Below are positions 26,506-35,019 of a stretch of DNA of 48,678 bases, in pieces (within the stretch, counting starts at the first letter, position 1; every line of letters starts with the position of its first letter). Made by a program: the position numbers and the translations under genes. The notes under the pieces were generated by a model. It saw nothing but the letters and a program-made list of their open reading frames with translations. It had not been told where the DNA came from and made no database searches. The DNA is from JADJNW01 sp964549655 (GTDB lineage: Bacteria > Bacteroidota > Bacteroidia > Chitinophagales > Saprospiraceae): contig CAZJXN010000017.1 of assembly GCA_964549655.1 (NCBI GenBank), positions 1-48,678 of the forward strand, written 5' to 3'.

Positions 26506-27246
26506 TTAAATAACTTTCGCTTCTTCGTGCAACAACTTTACCAATTCCTCCATATTATCCGGTTGAATCATTTTCACGGCGGATTTTGGCTTTGGTAAAG
26601 TGTACTGGACTGCCGTTGTCAAATCTTCAAACGCTACTGGTTCGACTACTTTCAGCGGTTTAGATTTTGCCATCATGATACCTTTCATATTGGCGATACG
26701 CTGCTCGGCAAGTCCTTTGGCTGCACTGAGTACAAAGGGCGTTTCTACTTCCAATACTTCCGTGCCGCCTTCTATGTCGCGGGAAATCGTAGCGGTCGTT
26801 CCATTTACCTCCAACTTACTGGCGTAAGAAATGAACGGCATCTCCAAATATTCTGCTACCATCGCGCCTACTTCGGAGCCATTATAATCAATGCTTTCTT
26901 TACCCAAAAAAATTAGATCGTAGTTTTCGCTTTTCGCAAATTCAGCGATTTGTTTGGCTACATTGAGCGAGCTTTTAGCATCTAAATTAATCCGAACGGC
27001 ATCATCTGCGCCAAGTGCCAAGCCTTTGCGAATGATTTGGTCATTATCGGCAGGTCCTACATTAAGGAGCGTAACCGTGCCGCCGAGCGTTTCTTTCAAC
27101 TCAAGGGCACGCACCAGCGCGTACCATTCGTCATAAGGATTCATAATAAATTGGACACCGGCTGGGTCAAATTCTGTATTATTCGATTTGAAGGCAATTT
27201 TGCTGGTGGTATCCGGCGTTTTACTTACACAAACCAATAGCTTCAT
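26506..27246 (-). CDS. etfB: Electron transfer flavoprotein, beta subunit
   Basis: A protein of 246 residues from the ATG at 27246 (MKLLVCVSKTPDTTSKI), the family start; the frame extends to 27285 through word-repeat sequence. Landmarks are FIMNPYDEWYALVRALELKE, LGADDAVRI, FLGKESIDYNGSEVGAMVAE and the signature region VLSAAKGLAEQRIANMKGIMMAKSKPL. It binds AMP and half of the FAD environment in the ETF dimer. First gene of the etfB-etfA unit, with a TATCTTTG element at 27351-27344. Confidence 0.96.
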   Translation of the reverse strand: MKLLVCVSKTPDTTSKIAFKSNNTEFDPAGVQFIMNPYDEWYALVRALELKETLGGTVTLLNVGPADNDQIIRKGLALGADDAVRINLDAKSSLNVAKQIAEFAKSENYDLIFLGKESIDYNGSEVGAMVAEYLEMPFISYASKLEVNGTTATISRDIEGGTEVLEVETPFVLSAAKGLAEQRIANMKGIMMAKSKPLKVVEPVAFEDLTTAVQYTLPKPKSAVKMIQPDNMEELVKLLHEEAKVI

Positions 27247-27343
27247 TGTGTTAATGTATTTATGTGTTTTTGTCCTCCTTTGCAATTGCTTCGGCGGATA
27301 AATGTTTTTGTCGCTACCCGTTTAACGTTTTGACAAAGCGACG

Positions 27344-27351
27344 CAAAGATA
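27344..27351 (-). promoter_or_regulatory. -7 element of the etfBA promoter
   Basis: The minus strand reads TATCTTTG, matching TAnnTTTG, and would start transcription near 27337. The leader of about 90 nt would include the GTGTTTTTGT words at 27246-27315. Confidence 0.5.
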
Positions 27352-27417
27352 ATCAAAACTGAAATTCTATTCCAGCGAAAATTCGCTAATTTTAAAATAA
27401 GCTAACAACGAACGCCT

Positions 27418-27735
27418 GTGAATCGTTTAGAACAATTAGAAAATATGTTAAAAAATAGTCCACATGATTCTTTTCTATTATTTGCAATTGCAAAAGAACA
27501 GGAGAAGTTGAATGAGGAAGATAAAGCGTTGGATTATTACAGCAGATTAATTCAAAGCGATCCAAATTATGTCGGCACCTATTATCATTTTGCTAAATTG
27601 TATGAGAAGCAAGAGCAATCCGAACAGGCATTAAAAATTTATACGCAAGGCATACAAATTGCCCGACAATTAGGTGATCAGCACGCGCTGGCAGAGTTGT
27701 CTTCGGCGAAGTTGAACTTAGAGTTAGAATTTTAG
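27418..27735 (+). CDS. Small TPR-repeat protein
   Basis: A protein of 105 residues made of two to three tetratricopeptide repeats (SFLLFAIAKEQEKLNEEDKA, about 18-50; YVGTYYHFAKLYEKQEQSEQA, about 52-85) with a C-terminal helix. The frame begins at GTG 27418; an ATG nine codons later (27445) is an alternative but would remove the first helix. No signal peptide, so a cytoplasmic protein-binding role is likely. It is divergent from etfB, whose promoter lies within 75 bp. Confidence 0.85.
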   Translation: MNRLEQLENMLKNSPHDSFLLFAIAKEQEKLNEEDKALDYYSRLIQSDPNYVGTYYHFAKLYEKQEQSEQALKIYTQGIQIARQLGDQHALAELSSAKLNLELEF

Positions 27736-27938
27736 AATATTATACAGTAAGTTTATAGTATTTACTAAAAAAACCAGAGCTTTGAAAAATTCCTATACTG
27801 AGTACTATTTTTAAAATGAGATATTATTAAAATATTAATCGTAAGTATATCCGATCCAAATGTTAAAACCCACTACCAGATGGTGGCGCGATTGCCGAAA
27901 AGCGAAACGAGTAGGTGTAACTTTTTAATCCTAAATTT

Positions 27939-28199
27939 ATGAAAAGAATATTAAAGTCGTTTTTCATCGTTCTTTCTTTTTTTGTGTTGACTTCTTTAAA
28001 TGGAGAAAGCACCACTGGAGCAGCAGCATCAGAAAGACGTCCTTTTTGGGATGATGTATGTAGTGATAATTGTGAAAACACTGCGGAAGGTGCTCATTTT
28101 TATGGGTCGTGCACAAGATATAGGTTTTGGATAAATTTTGGTAGCTACGATTACGGATATACAGTAAAAAACTCTAAATGTGGAAGCATGTATTACTAA
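27939..28199 (+). CDS. Small secreted protein with four cysteines
   Basis: A protein of 86 residues: signal peptide MKRILKSFFIVLSFFVLTSL, then about 62 mature residues with four Cys (41, 45, 58, 80), rich in Gly, Tyr and Ser (NFGSYDYGY). The spacing would allow two disulphide bonds. I do not recognise the family; its size and signal resemble the small exported peptides of Bacteroidota, but without the NVEALA motif. It lies in an A+T-rich island with the CarboxypepD_reg-like gene 202 nt downstream, both with many A/T-ending codons unlike the neighbours. The 204-bp space before it (27736-27938) shows nothing clear. Confidence 0.65.
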   Translation: MKRILKSFFIVLSFFVLTSLNGESTTGAAASERRPFWDDVCSDNCENTAEGAHFYGSCTRYRFWINFGSYDYGYTVKNSKCGSMYY

Positions 28200-28401
28200 G
28201 ATAAGTTTATATTTGTGAATTAATTGTACCGGGTATATCTTACGATGAACTTGTTAAAAATTATTAATATATTCTCGGAATAAGCCTCTGCATTCTCATA
28301 TTTTAGTTCAAGAGAAAACTCTTAGATAATAGAATATATAGATTAAGTAGCTACCCTCATTAAATGAATCGTTAATTTTAAACAATTTCGATAAGAAGAC
28401 T

Positions 28402-29280
28402 ATGAGAATGCCAAAATACTGTAAAAAAAATTTATTTATTTTATTTTTCATTACTAGCATCAGCAATCTAATATATTCTCAGAATATAAATGGACTTGTT
28501 GTAGATGATGAAAATGAAGAACCTTTGGTGTATGTTACTATTGCAGTAAAAAATAAAGATAAGGGAACTTACACGAATCAAAGTGGATATTTTTCTTTAC
28601 CAATTTCTGTAATTTCAAAAGACACTTTAGTGTTTTCATCAATAGGCTATGCAACAAAGTATCTTTCATTTGATAGTGATTGGGTATTTGACAGCGTTGT
28701 AATCAAATTGGCAAAAAAAGATTATATTTTACCAGAAGTTTTAGTAAATAATGAAGAAAAGAAACCTTTCACTTTTTTAGGTAATACGTCAAGAAAACCT
28801 AACGGATTTATTTTAGGTAATGTAGGTATACAACGTGGTATTCTAATAAAAAATCCTAATAGTTTATCCACTAAAATCAAAAAAGCATCTGTATATTTAG
28901 AATATGTTCAAAACATTGAATGCTGCTTGAGACTAAGAATATATGAAATAAACGAAAAAGAAGAGATTACTAAAGAATTAACTTCTTCAAATATTATTTT
29001 TTTTCCTGCTAAAAAAAAGGGATGGATAGATGTAAATTTGCAAGAGTTATCCATAAATTTACCTACTTATGGTTGCATAGTATCTGTTGAATGGATAAAA
29101 TGTGGGGAAGAGAATTGTTTTTTTGAAAAAGAAGTTAATAAAAGAAAAGTATTAGGATATGGTGCAATTTTAGGAACTTATAGATTACCCTCTAAAAATG
29201 AGACTTGGGAGAAGTGTATGGGATGTAATAATTGGAAAATTTATAATTATGTTACTCCAATGATAAAAATTCAATTATAA
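28402..29280 (+). CDS. CarboxypepD_reg-like domain secreted protein
   Basis: A protein of 292 residues with a signal peptide (CKKNLFILFFITSISNLIYSQ). Residues about 28-105 are a carboxypeptidase regulatory-like beta-sandwich (INGLVVDDENEEPLVYVTIAVKNKDKGTYTNQSGYFSLP ... LVFSSIGYATKYL), the module found at the N-terminus of SusC/TonB receptors and many Bacteroidota surface proteins. The remaining 180 residues form a second beta-rich domain with four or five Cys (NIECCLRLRIYEI, EWIKCGEENCFF, KCMGCNNW) that I do not recognise. No barrel and no T9SS tail, so probably periplasmic or lipid-free surface. Two ATGs (28402, 28408) are close; the first is used. Strongly A+T-rich, suggesting recent acquisition. 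Confidence 0.85.
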   Translation: MRMPKYCKKNLFILFFITSISNLIYSQNINGLVVDDENEEPLVYVTIAVKNKDKGTYTNQSGYFSLPISVISKDTLVFSSIGYATKYLSFDSDWVFDSVVIKLAKKDYILPEVLVNNEEKKPFTFLGNTSRKPNGFILGNVGIQRGILIKNPNSLSTKIKKASVYLEYVQNIECCLRLRIYEINEKEEITKELTSSNIIFFPAKKKGWIDVNLQELSINLPTYGCIVSVEWIKCGEENCFFEKEVNKRKVLGYGAILGTYRLPSKNETWEKCMGCNNWKIYNYVTPMIKIQL

Positions 29281-29376
29281 ATTTTACACGCTATGCCACA
29301 TATTAATAAAAATTAATTATATTTGACGTTTCAAAGTGAGCTTCTTAAATTTTTTTGGACAGCCTTAGGTTAAATA

Positions 29377-29455
29377 GGAGATTTGAAATTAGAAATGTGA
29401 AATAAACAACCGTTTCAAATTTTTGATTTCACATCTCAAATCTCAAAAATCACAT
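29377..29455. repeat. Inverted TTTCACATCTC word repeat
   Basis: GGAGATTTGAAATTAGAAAT (29378-29397) and the following GTGAAAT pair imperfectly with ATTTCACATCTCAAATCTC (29426-29444). It ends 4 nt before the ATG of the next T9SS gene (29459), so its right arm takes the place of a normal ribosome-binding region. Confidence 0.7.
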
Positions 29456-29458
29456 ACG

Positions 29459-31825
29459 ATGAGAAACGTGTATTCAATCACTTGGCTGTGGCTGGCTGTC
29501 CTTGCAGCGTCCGCCATTTCTACCTTTGAATTTCATACTGTTCCACCACCTGCCGCTTGTAATGTGACGGTATCGGCGGGTGCAGACCAAACCGTTTGTC
29601 AATCCGGTGCGGTCGTGAATTTGGTTGCGACCGTCACTGGCACTTATCTTTCTGCGGCGTGGACACCTTCCACTGGCATTGCTGATACTTCCATATTGGG
29701 AACCAACGCGCGGGTGGATACGACCACTACCTACACCATGACGGTGCGCAGTATCAACACCCAAAACTTGATCACGAATGGCGATTTTAATGGTGGCAAT
29801 GTAGGCTTCACCAGTGATTATACCTATACCAATTCGGACCTTCGCCCAGAGGGTCGGTATGCGGTGTTGCGTCGCCCGCGAGATATTCAAAATAGTTTTA
29901 CTAATTGTAACGACCATAGTGGAAACGGTTTTATGATGGTGGTCAATGCTTCTGGTACGCCTAATAATGTATGGTGTCAAACCATTACAGTTGCCCCAAA
30001 TACCGAGTATTTATTTAGTGCTTGGGCGGCTTCCATGGTGTCCCAAAATCCAGCAAAATTACAGTTTTCTATCAATGGAAATCTGATTGGCAATGTCTTT
30101 ACTGCTTCTTCCCAGACTTGTAATTGGCGAGAATTCACTACAAACTGGACTTCCCAAACCGCTTCTACCGCCCAGATTTGTGTTGCAAATGTCAATAACA
30201 CGGCGGCTGGCAACGACTTTGCCATTGATGACTTGAGCTTTCGGCAACTTTGTGTGACGACTGATGAGGTAACCATTACCGTGGCAAATGTAAATGCGGC
30301 TTGGACCGGACGCGATAATTATTGTAAAAATGAACCTACGATTCGATTGGATTCTTTGTTGGATTCAACTGCAACACGCGGCGGCGTTTGGATCGTAGAT
30401 GGCGATACCATAAACACGTTTAATCCAGCGCAATTAGACACTGGAACCTATCTGGTGCGTTATGCGGTAAGCGTGGCTGGTTGTACAGCATCTGACGAGC
30501 AATACATCACCGTGAATGCACCTGCAAATAGTGGCATTGCGCTTGCGCCCGTGCAAGTGTGTGTCGGAACGGATACCATTATTTCGTTGGCAGACTTACT
30601 ACAAGGCGAAGATGCTGGCGGTACTTGGACGGAAGCACCCGCACCGACCTCCAGTGGCGGCGCATTCAATGCTAATCTCGGGTCTTTTAGAACAGTGAAT
30701 CAACAGCCCGGCACGTATGTGTTTCGATATAATATAGATGCGCCTGGCTCCTGCCCGGATACGCGTACTACGGTGAATGTGACTATCCCAGTCCCGCCAT
30801 TAGCGGATGCGGGAGAAGATTTGGAATTGAATTGCCTTTTGGATATGGTCACGATTGGGGGCGCGGCTGAAACGGGTTCCAACATTCGATACAATTGGAC
30901 AGCTGCAAATGGTAGCCCGATCGCAATTAATAATATTGCATTGACGGAAGTGACGCAACCCGATACTTACACGCTCGTAGTCACAAATACCACCACAGGC
31001 TGTAGTGCTGACGATGCGGTAACAGTCATGGCTGATATTACAAAACCAAGTGCTACCTTACAATTAAAACAATTGACTTGCAATCAAACCCGCGACGGTG
31101 GGATTCGGGTGACGGCTACAGGTGAAGCACCGTTTACGTACGCGTTGAATGACGGTACTTTTGGTGCTAAAAATGAGTTTCAATCCTTGTTGCCGGGCAA
31201 TTACACCATCACCGTACGCGACCAGAATGGCTGTGATACTACCCTCCAAGCGGAATTATTACAACCAGAAAATTTGGATATAGACTTACAAGCGGATGCT
31301 TTGGGTGAAACGCCTACCGTGCCACGCGGCGACAGCGTTCAGTTGACCATTCTTTCCAGCAAACCGACCGATCAATTGACCAATATCGTGTGGTCGCCCG
31401 ATTCGATTGGTTGCGCCACTTGCACTACGACTTTCGTAAAGCCTGAATTTTCCAGTACGTATAGCGTGCGCGTCACCGATGCGAATGGCTGCATGGCTAC
31501 GGCGCAATTGCAGGTATTTGTACAACAGATTGAGCGTATTTTCGTACCTACTGCTTTTTCTCCAAATGGAGATGGTGTGAATGATATGTTTTACATCAAT
31601 GCCGGACAGGAGGTACAGCAGATCAAGCGTTTTTTTATTCTAAATCGTTGGGGTACAATGGTATACAGCCGAAGTAATTTTCAAGCAAATGACCCGAATT
31701 TTGGTTGGGATGGCATTTTTAATGGAACGCGGGTGCAGATTGGGGTGTACGTCTACGTGGCGGAAGTGGAAATGGCAGGCGGAGAATTAGTGGTGGTGAA
31801 AGGGGACGTGACGGTGGTGAACTAA
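29459..31825 (+). CDS. T9SS type B surface protein with Ig-like repeats and a jelly-roll domain
   Basis: A protein of 788 residues from the ATG at 29459 (MRNVYSITWLWLAVLAASAI); the frame opens 12 codons earlier at a TTG inside a word repeat. After the signal peptide come an Ig/PKD-like unit (VSAGADQTVCQSGAVVNL, about 38-100), a beta-jelly-roll of CBM4/9 appearance (LITNGDFNGGNVGF ... WCQTITVAPNTEYLFSAW ... DFAIDDLSF, about 105-260), and four to five more Ig-like repeats with Cys pairs. The C-terminus is the gliding-type T9SS sorting domain (VPTAFSPNGDGVNDMFY, LNRWGTMVYSRSN, IGVYVYVAEV). Probably secreted to the surface, possibly binding carbohydrate; no PorP/SprF gene is adjacent. Confidence 0.92.
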   Translation: MRNVYSITWLWLAVLAASAISTFEFHTVPPPAACNVTVSAGADQTVCQSGAVVNLVATVTGTYLSAAWTPSTGIADTSILGTNARVDTTTTYTMTVRSINTQNLITNGDFNGGNVGFTSDYTYTNSDLRPEGRYAVLRRPRDIQNSFTNCNDHSGNGFMMVVNASGTPNNVWCQTITVAPNTEYLFSAWAASMVSQNPAKLQFSINGNLIGNVFTASSQTCNWREFTTNWTSQTASTAQICVANVNNTAAGNDFAIDDLSFRQLCVTTDEVTITVANVNAAWTGRDNYCKNEPTIRLDSLLDSTATRGGVWIVDGDTINTFNPAQLDTGTYLVRYAVSVAGCTASDEQYITVNAPANSGIALAPVQVCVGTDTIISLADLLQGEDAGGTWTEAPAPTSSGGAFNANLGSFRTVNQQPGTYVFRYNIDAPGSCPDTRTTVNVTIPVPPLADAGEDLELNCLLDMVTIGGAAETGSNIRYNWTAANGSPIAINNIALTEVTQPDTYTLVVTNTTTGCSADDAVTVMADITKPSATLQLKQLTCNQTRDGGIRVTATGEAPFTYALNDGTFGAKNEFQSLLPGNYTITVRDQNGCDTTLQAELLQPENLDIDLQADALGETPTVPRGDSVQLTILSSKPTDQLTNIVWSPDSIGCATCTTTFVKPEFSSTYSVRVTDANGCMATAQLQVFVQQIERIFVPTAFSPNGDGVNDMFYINAGQEVQQIKRFFILNRWGTMVYSRSNFQANDPNFGWDGIFNGTRVQIGVYVYVAEVEMAGGELVVVKGDVTVVN

Positions 31826-31898
31826 AATTGTTTAAATTTTGAGGTTGTTCTTGCAACTCGCTACACAGAACAGGACACTGATAGTTATGATAATTATG

Positions 31899-31953
31899 TA
31901 AGTAGGCAGTTTAAAGTTGGCAGTTAGCAGGCATTCAAAATGTTGACAACCAA
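31899..31953 (+). repeat. 55-bp 3' element, copy 2
   Basis: Begins TAAGTAGGCAGTTTAAAGTT and ends GTTGACAACCAA; inverted partner of 18781-18835 (51 of 55 identical). It lies about 74 nt beyond the stop at 31825, in a convergent gene-end region like the other copy. Confidence 0.8.
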
Positions 31954-32075
31954 TTATTTAGCTTGTATTAATTCTATAATTTAAATATACTCGCTTAATT
32001 ATGTTTTCTTTATGATTTAAATATCTCAATTTTAATCATAAAATGTCTCAACAATCATAAAAATCAGTGTCCTAT

Positions 32076-32588
32076 CTAAAATCCAATCGTCGTTTTAATC
32101 AACATATCTTTTCGCAAGGCTGCCATGTGGATAGCACTCACCGCGGCTTCTACGCCTTTGTTGCCATGTTTTCCGCCGGCTCTTTCCAATGCTTGTTCTT
32201 CGTTATTAGGTGTCAGTACGCCAAAAATAAAGGGTTGACCAGAGGCGATACTCAAATTCATCAAGCCCGTCGCTACTGCATTGCAGATGTATTCGTCGTG
32301 TTTGGTTTCGCCTTTTATGACACAACCAAGGCAGATGACAGCATCTACTTTATGTTTGGCAGCCATGAGTCGAGCACCAGTGGGCAATTCAAACGAGCCG
32401 GGTACTTGTATGGTATGAATATTTTCTTCCTTCGCGCCATGTTTCAAAAGCGTTGCTACACAGCCATCGTATAAAGCGTGCGTAATGTGCGCATTCCACT
32501 CGGATACGACAATGCCAAAACTCATATTTTCAGCAACAGGAATAGAATTTTCGTCGTAGTTGGAGAGATTTTTTAAAGCAGAAGCCAT
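32076..32588 (-). CDS. ribH: 6,7-dimethyl-8-ribityllumazine synthase
   Basis: A protein of 170 residues that makes the lumazine precursor of riboflavin and usually assembles into icosahedral or pentameric shells. Conserved segments are VSEWNAHITHALYDG, VPGSFELPTGARLMA, DAVICLGCVIKGETKHDEYI (with the catalytic His in GETKHDEY) and FGVLTPNNEEQALERAGGKHGNKGVEAAVSAI. All key residues are present. It lies downstream of the TPR membrane protein with an inverted word repeat in the 102-bp spacer. Confidence 0.97.
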   Translation of the reverse strand: MASALKNLSNYDENSIPVAENMSFGIVVSEWNAHITHALYDGCVATLLKHGAKEENIHTIQVPGSFELPTGARLMAAKHKVDAVICLGCVIKGETKHDEYICNAVATGLMNLSIASGQPFIFGVLTPNNEEQALERAGGKHGNKGVEAAVSAIHMAALRKDMLIKTTIGF

Positions 32589-32592
32589 TTGG

Positions 32593-32682
32593 TTAGACGT
32601 TAGATATTAGACAATAGACGTTAGATAAAACCTTCCTAAAACATTTTAAAATCTATAGTCTAACGTCTACAGTCTAAAATCT
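32593..32682. repeat. Inverted GTCTAACGTCTA word repeat between the TPR gene and ribH
   Basis: Left arm 32593-32618 (TTAGACGTTAGATATTAGAC...) and right arm 32651-32682 (...CTATAGTCTAACGTCTACAG...) are imperfect complements built from the same TAGAC/GTCTA words as 24828-24930. It fills the whole spacer between the two genes. Confidence 0.75.
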
Positions 32683-32690
32683 CAATATTA

Positions 32691-33386
32691 CTATCCCTTT
32701 GGAGTCACGCGTGCAATATATTTATCAATATCTCTTGCATCGGGTGCGTTCGGGTAGTCGTTTTTGATTTTTTCGTACGCATCTAATGCTGCGTCCATGT
32801 CGCCGTTTTTCTCGTTGAGCATCGCGATTTTTTTCCAATAGTAAGGCGTTAGCAAGTCATTTTCACCAGCGTTTACCGCTTTTTTATAATAACTCATCGC
32901 CTTGCTCAAGTCATTCAACTCGGAATGTGCATCGCCCAGCGCACCATTTTTCATAATGGGCATCACTTCACCTTTCGCATTGAAATCACCTAAGTACGAA
33001 ACGGCTGCATCATATTTCCCCAAGTGTAAATAACAAACGCCAGCATAATAATTGGCTAAATTCGCTGCCGGTGTGCCGCCATAATTATCTATGATATCTA
33101 AAAAACCGATATATCCGCCGCCCGGATTGACCAACGCTAATTGGAACGAATCCCGCTCAAACTGAATCTGCGCTTGAAACATTTGGTCAATTGCCTCTTG
33201 CTGCTTGGGTTTCAGGTAGAATTGATTATAAGCAAACCAGCCTACAATTGCCAATAGCAACACTCCTACCACGCCCAAAATAATCGTGCGATACCGCTCA
33301 AAAAAGTCGCCCGCCTGCTCGCGTACTTCCACAATATCAATCAGCGTGTCGTCCGCTTTCCTTACTTCTTGTTTTTTCTTTGCCAT
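32691..33386 (-). CDS. Membrane-anchored TPR protein, YfgM-like
   Basis: A protein of 231 residues. A short cytoplasmic N-terminus, one membrane segment (TIILGVVGVLLLAIVGWFAYNQFY, about 34-57) and a soluble part with tetratricopeptide repeats (ANLANYYAGVCYLHLGKYDAAVSYL; GDAHSELNDLSKAMSYYKKAV; MLNEKNGDMDAALDAYEKI) match the topology of YfgM/BamD-like envelope TPR proteins. Likely a periplasmic scaffold or chaperone assistant. A TATCTTTG element at 33498-33491 and GATGCCA word repeats (33396-33422) lie in its leader. Confidence 0.88.
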   Translation of the reverse strand: MAKKKQEVRKADDTLIDIVEVREQAGDFFERYRTIILGVVGVLLLAIVGWFAYNQFYLKPKQQEAIDQMFQAQIQFERDSFQLALVNPGGGYIGFLDIIDNYGGTPAANLANYYAGVCYLHLGKYDAAVSYLGDFNAKGEVMPIMKNGALGDAHSELNDLSKAMSYYKKAVNAGENDLLTPYYWKKIAMLNEKNGDMDAALDAYEKIKNDYPNAPDARDIDKYIARVTPKG

Positions 33387-33395
33387 CTTCTTCTT

Positions 33396-33422
33396 TTAGA
33401 TGCCAGATGCCAGATGCCAGAT
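33396..33422. repeat. GATGCCA tandem words
   Basis: The 8-bp word AGATGCCAG/AGATGCC is repeated three times in a row just upstream of the TPR gene start; the same word opens the 52-bp repeats at 15416 and 19627. Confidence 0.6.
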
Positions 33423-33490
33423 TCTCTCCAATAATTACGCTTGATTGACTTCTGTAGACCGACTTCTGAAACGTTTTTTAAAAAAGCCCC

Positions 33491-33498
33491 GCAAAGAT
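33491..33498 (-). promoter_or_regulatory. -7 element upstream of the TPR membrane protein
   Basis: The minus strand reads TATCTTTG, matching TAnnTTTG, about 105 nt before the ATG at 33386; no clear TTG upstream. Confidence 0.45.
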
Positions 33499-33557
33499 AT
33501 AGAAAGTTTCTTTGTTGCAGTGATTTTAGTTTAAAAAAAGTAGAAGGATACTTTTTT

Positions 33558-33619
33558 AATGAAGAATGAAGGAGTGAAACGCCATCCAGTACTATTCTTT
33601 CATTATTCATTCCTTCATT
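33558..33619. repeat. Inverted TTCATTCCTTCATT word repeat across the pyrF stop
   Basis: AATGAAGAATGAAGGAGTGA (33558-33577) pairs imperfectly with CATTATTCATTCCTTCATT (33601-33619). The right arm contains the pyrF stop codon (33607-33609) and its last codons, so the repeat encodes the end of the protein. Confidence 0.75.
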
Positions 33620-34428
33620 TTTTCATTTAGTAATTTCGCCATCTCCTGCTGCACTTCTAATGCTACTTCTCGCGCCTTTTCTGCAAAATCCGCGTCATTC
33701 CCAGCGAAAATAATCCCACGGGAAGAATTCACCAGCAAGCCACAATGGTCGTTGAAGCCATAGCGGCTAATTTTTTCCAGTTCTCCGCCTTGTGCGCCTA
33801 TGCCCGGCACGAGTAAAAAATAGTCTGGCGCAATCGCCCGTATTTCCTGCATTTTTTCGGGATGTGTTGCTCCGATTACAAACATTAGTTCCTCCGCACT
33901 CCCCCATTCCATCGCCGTGCGCATTACTTTTTCGTATAATGGTTGTCCATTTCCTTGTAATAAAAATTGAAAATTATTACTTCCCACATTAGATGTTAAA
34001 GCCAATAAAATGACCCATTTATTTTCAAAATTCAAAAATGGTTTCACCGAATCCTCGCCCATGTATGGCGCGACCGTCACGGCATCTACGTTCAAGGTTT
34101 CAAAAAAAGCTTTCGCATATAAAGTAGACGTATTGCCAATATCGCCCCGTTTCGCATCTGCTATTATAAAATGTTCTTTTGGAATATAATGAATCGTCTT
34201 TTCCAATGATTGCCAACCTTTTACACCTTGCGCTTCGTAGAATGCCAGATTCGGTTTGTATGCTACGCACAAGTCATGCGTTGCATCTATAATTTGTTTA
34301 TTAAATTCAAAAATCGGGTCATCATATTCTAATAAATGTTTTGGAATTTTTGTAATATCGGAGTCTAAACCGATACAGAGGTAGGATTGTTTGTGTTGGA
34401 TTTGGGTAAAGAGTTCGGCGCGGGTCAT
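33607..34428 (-). CDS. pyrF: Orotidine 5'-phosphate decarboxylase, type 2
   Basis: A protein of 273 residues that decarboxylates OMP to UMP, the last step of UMP synthesis. The long, type 2 form of the family: YLCIGLDSDITKIP near the N-terminus, VAYKPNLAFYEAQG, and the catalytic FIIADAKRGDIGNTS (Asp-x-Lys-x-x-Asp). The C-terminal LLVPGIGAQGGELE and SRGIIFAG phosphate-binding segments are present. Its ATG follows directly on the stop of the TOPRIM-like gene (TAAATG), so pyrF here depends on translation of that module. The last codons form part of an inverted word repeat. Confidence 0.97.
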   Translation of the reverse strand: MTRAELFTQIQHKQSYLCIGLDSDITKIPKHLLEYDDPIFEFNKQIIDATHDLCVAYKPNLAFYEAQGVKGWQSLEKTIHYIPKEHFIIADAKRGDIGNTSTLYAKAFFETLNVDAVTVAPYMGEDSVKPFLNFENKWVILLALTSNVGSNNFQFLLQGNGQPLYEKVMRTAMEWGSAEELMFVIGATHPEKMQEIRAIAPDYFLLVPGIGAQGGELEKISRYGFNDHCGLLVNSSRGIIFAGNDADFAEKAREVALEVQQEMAKLLNEKMKE

Positions 34429-35019
34429 TTAGAAAAGTTTTTCGTCGAGTTCGTCAATGAAGGATTGGAAGCTAATTTCACCCTTGTGATTTTTATAAAC
34501 GGTATCAAAATCCATCAATGTAAAGAGTTCAGTACAATCTGACTGCACGTATTTCTTTTGGGTTTGTCGTTGTAAATATTCTTTTGGCTCCTTTTCAAAA
34601 AGCGGATTTTTATTGCCGTAATTTATTTTAACTTTATAAAATTTATTAACTACCTCAATATCAGCTAACAATAATGCCTCGGACTCCCAAATAACCAAAA
34701 ATAACACATCTAAATCATTATGCAATCTTATAGAATGAAACCAATCTCGGTAGTCATTAATTTTATCTTCATCGGAAGGAAAGCCATCTAAATCGTGGAA
34801 AAAGATGATAAACTTGATTGTACCTTTCTTACTTTCTTTACTAATATCTAATTCTAATAATCTTTTCACGCCAAAGCTTTTCAATTTATCGCCTTGTGCG
34901 CCTCGGAGTAAGGGAACGAATTCTACTTTGTATTGATACCGGTCTTGCCTTTGCAATAAATTTTTCAAGGCAGTGCTATCATTATAATAATTTTCGCCGA
35001 CGATGCCCACTCGTATCAT
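34429..35019 (-). CDS. TOPRIM-like protein, partner of the AAA ATPase
   Basis: A protein of 196 residues. It shows the TOPRIM pattern: Glu9 in VGIVGENYYND, then Asp76 and Asp78 in the DxD motif FFHDLDGF, and a downstream WESEALLLADI segment similar to the ElWxLaD motif of DUF4276/RloB-like proteins. These residues bind Mg2+ in TOPRIM nucleases. It overlaps the ATPase gene by 4 bp (ATGA) and abuts pyrF. Pairs of this kind (RloA/RloB, AbiL, PARIS AriA/AriB, OLD-type) are anti-phage systems, so a nuclease effector controlled by the ATPase is the likely role; the exact family is uncertain. Confidence 0.8.
   Translation of the reverse strand: MIRVGIVGENYYNDSTALKNLLQRQDRYQYKVEFVPLLRGAQGDKLKSFGVKRLLELDISKESKKGTIKFIIFFHDLDGFPSDEDKINDYRDWFHSIRLHNDLDVLFLVIWESEALLLADIEVVNKFYKVKINYGNKNPLFEKEPKEYLQRQTQKKYVQSDCTELFTLMDFDTVYKNHKGEISFQSFIDELDEKLF

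Noticed and set aside
27863..28081. Minus-strand frame opposite the small cysteine-containing protein
   Set aside because: It lacks a signal or recognisable domain, while the plus-strand frame has a clear signal peptide and Cys pattern.
33362..33610. 82-codon minus-strand frame between pyrF and the TPR gene
   Set aside because: It overlaps a promoter element and word repeats, and its sequence shows no protein-like conservation.
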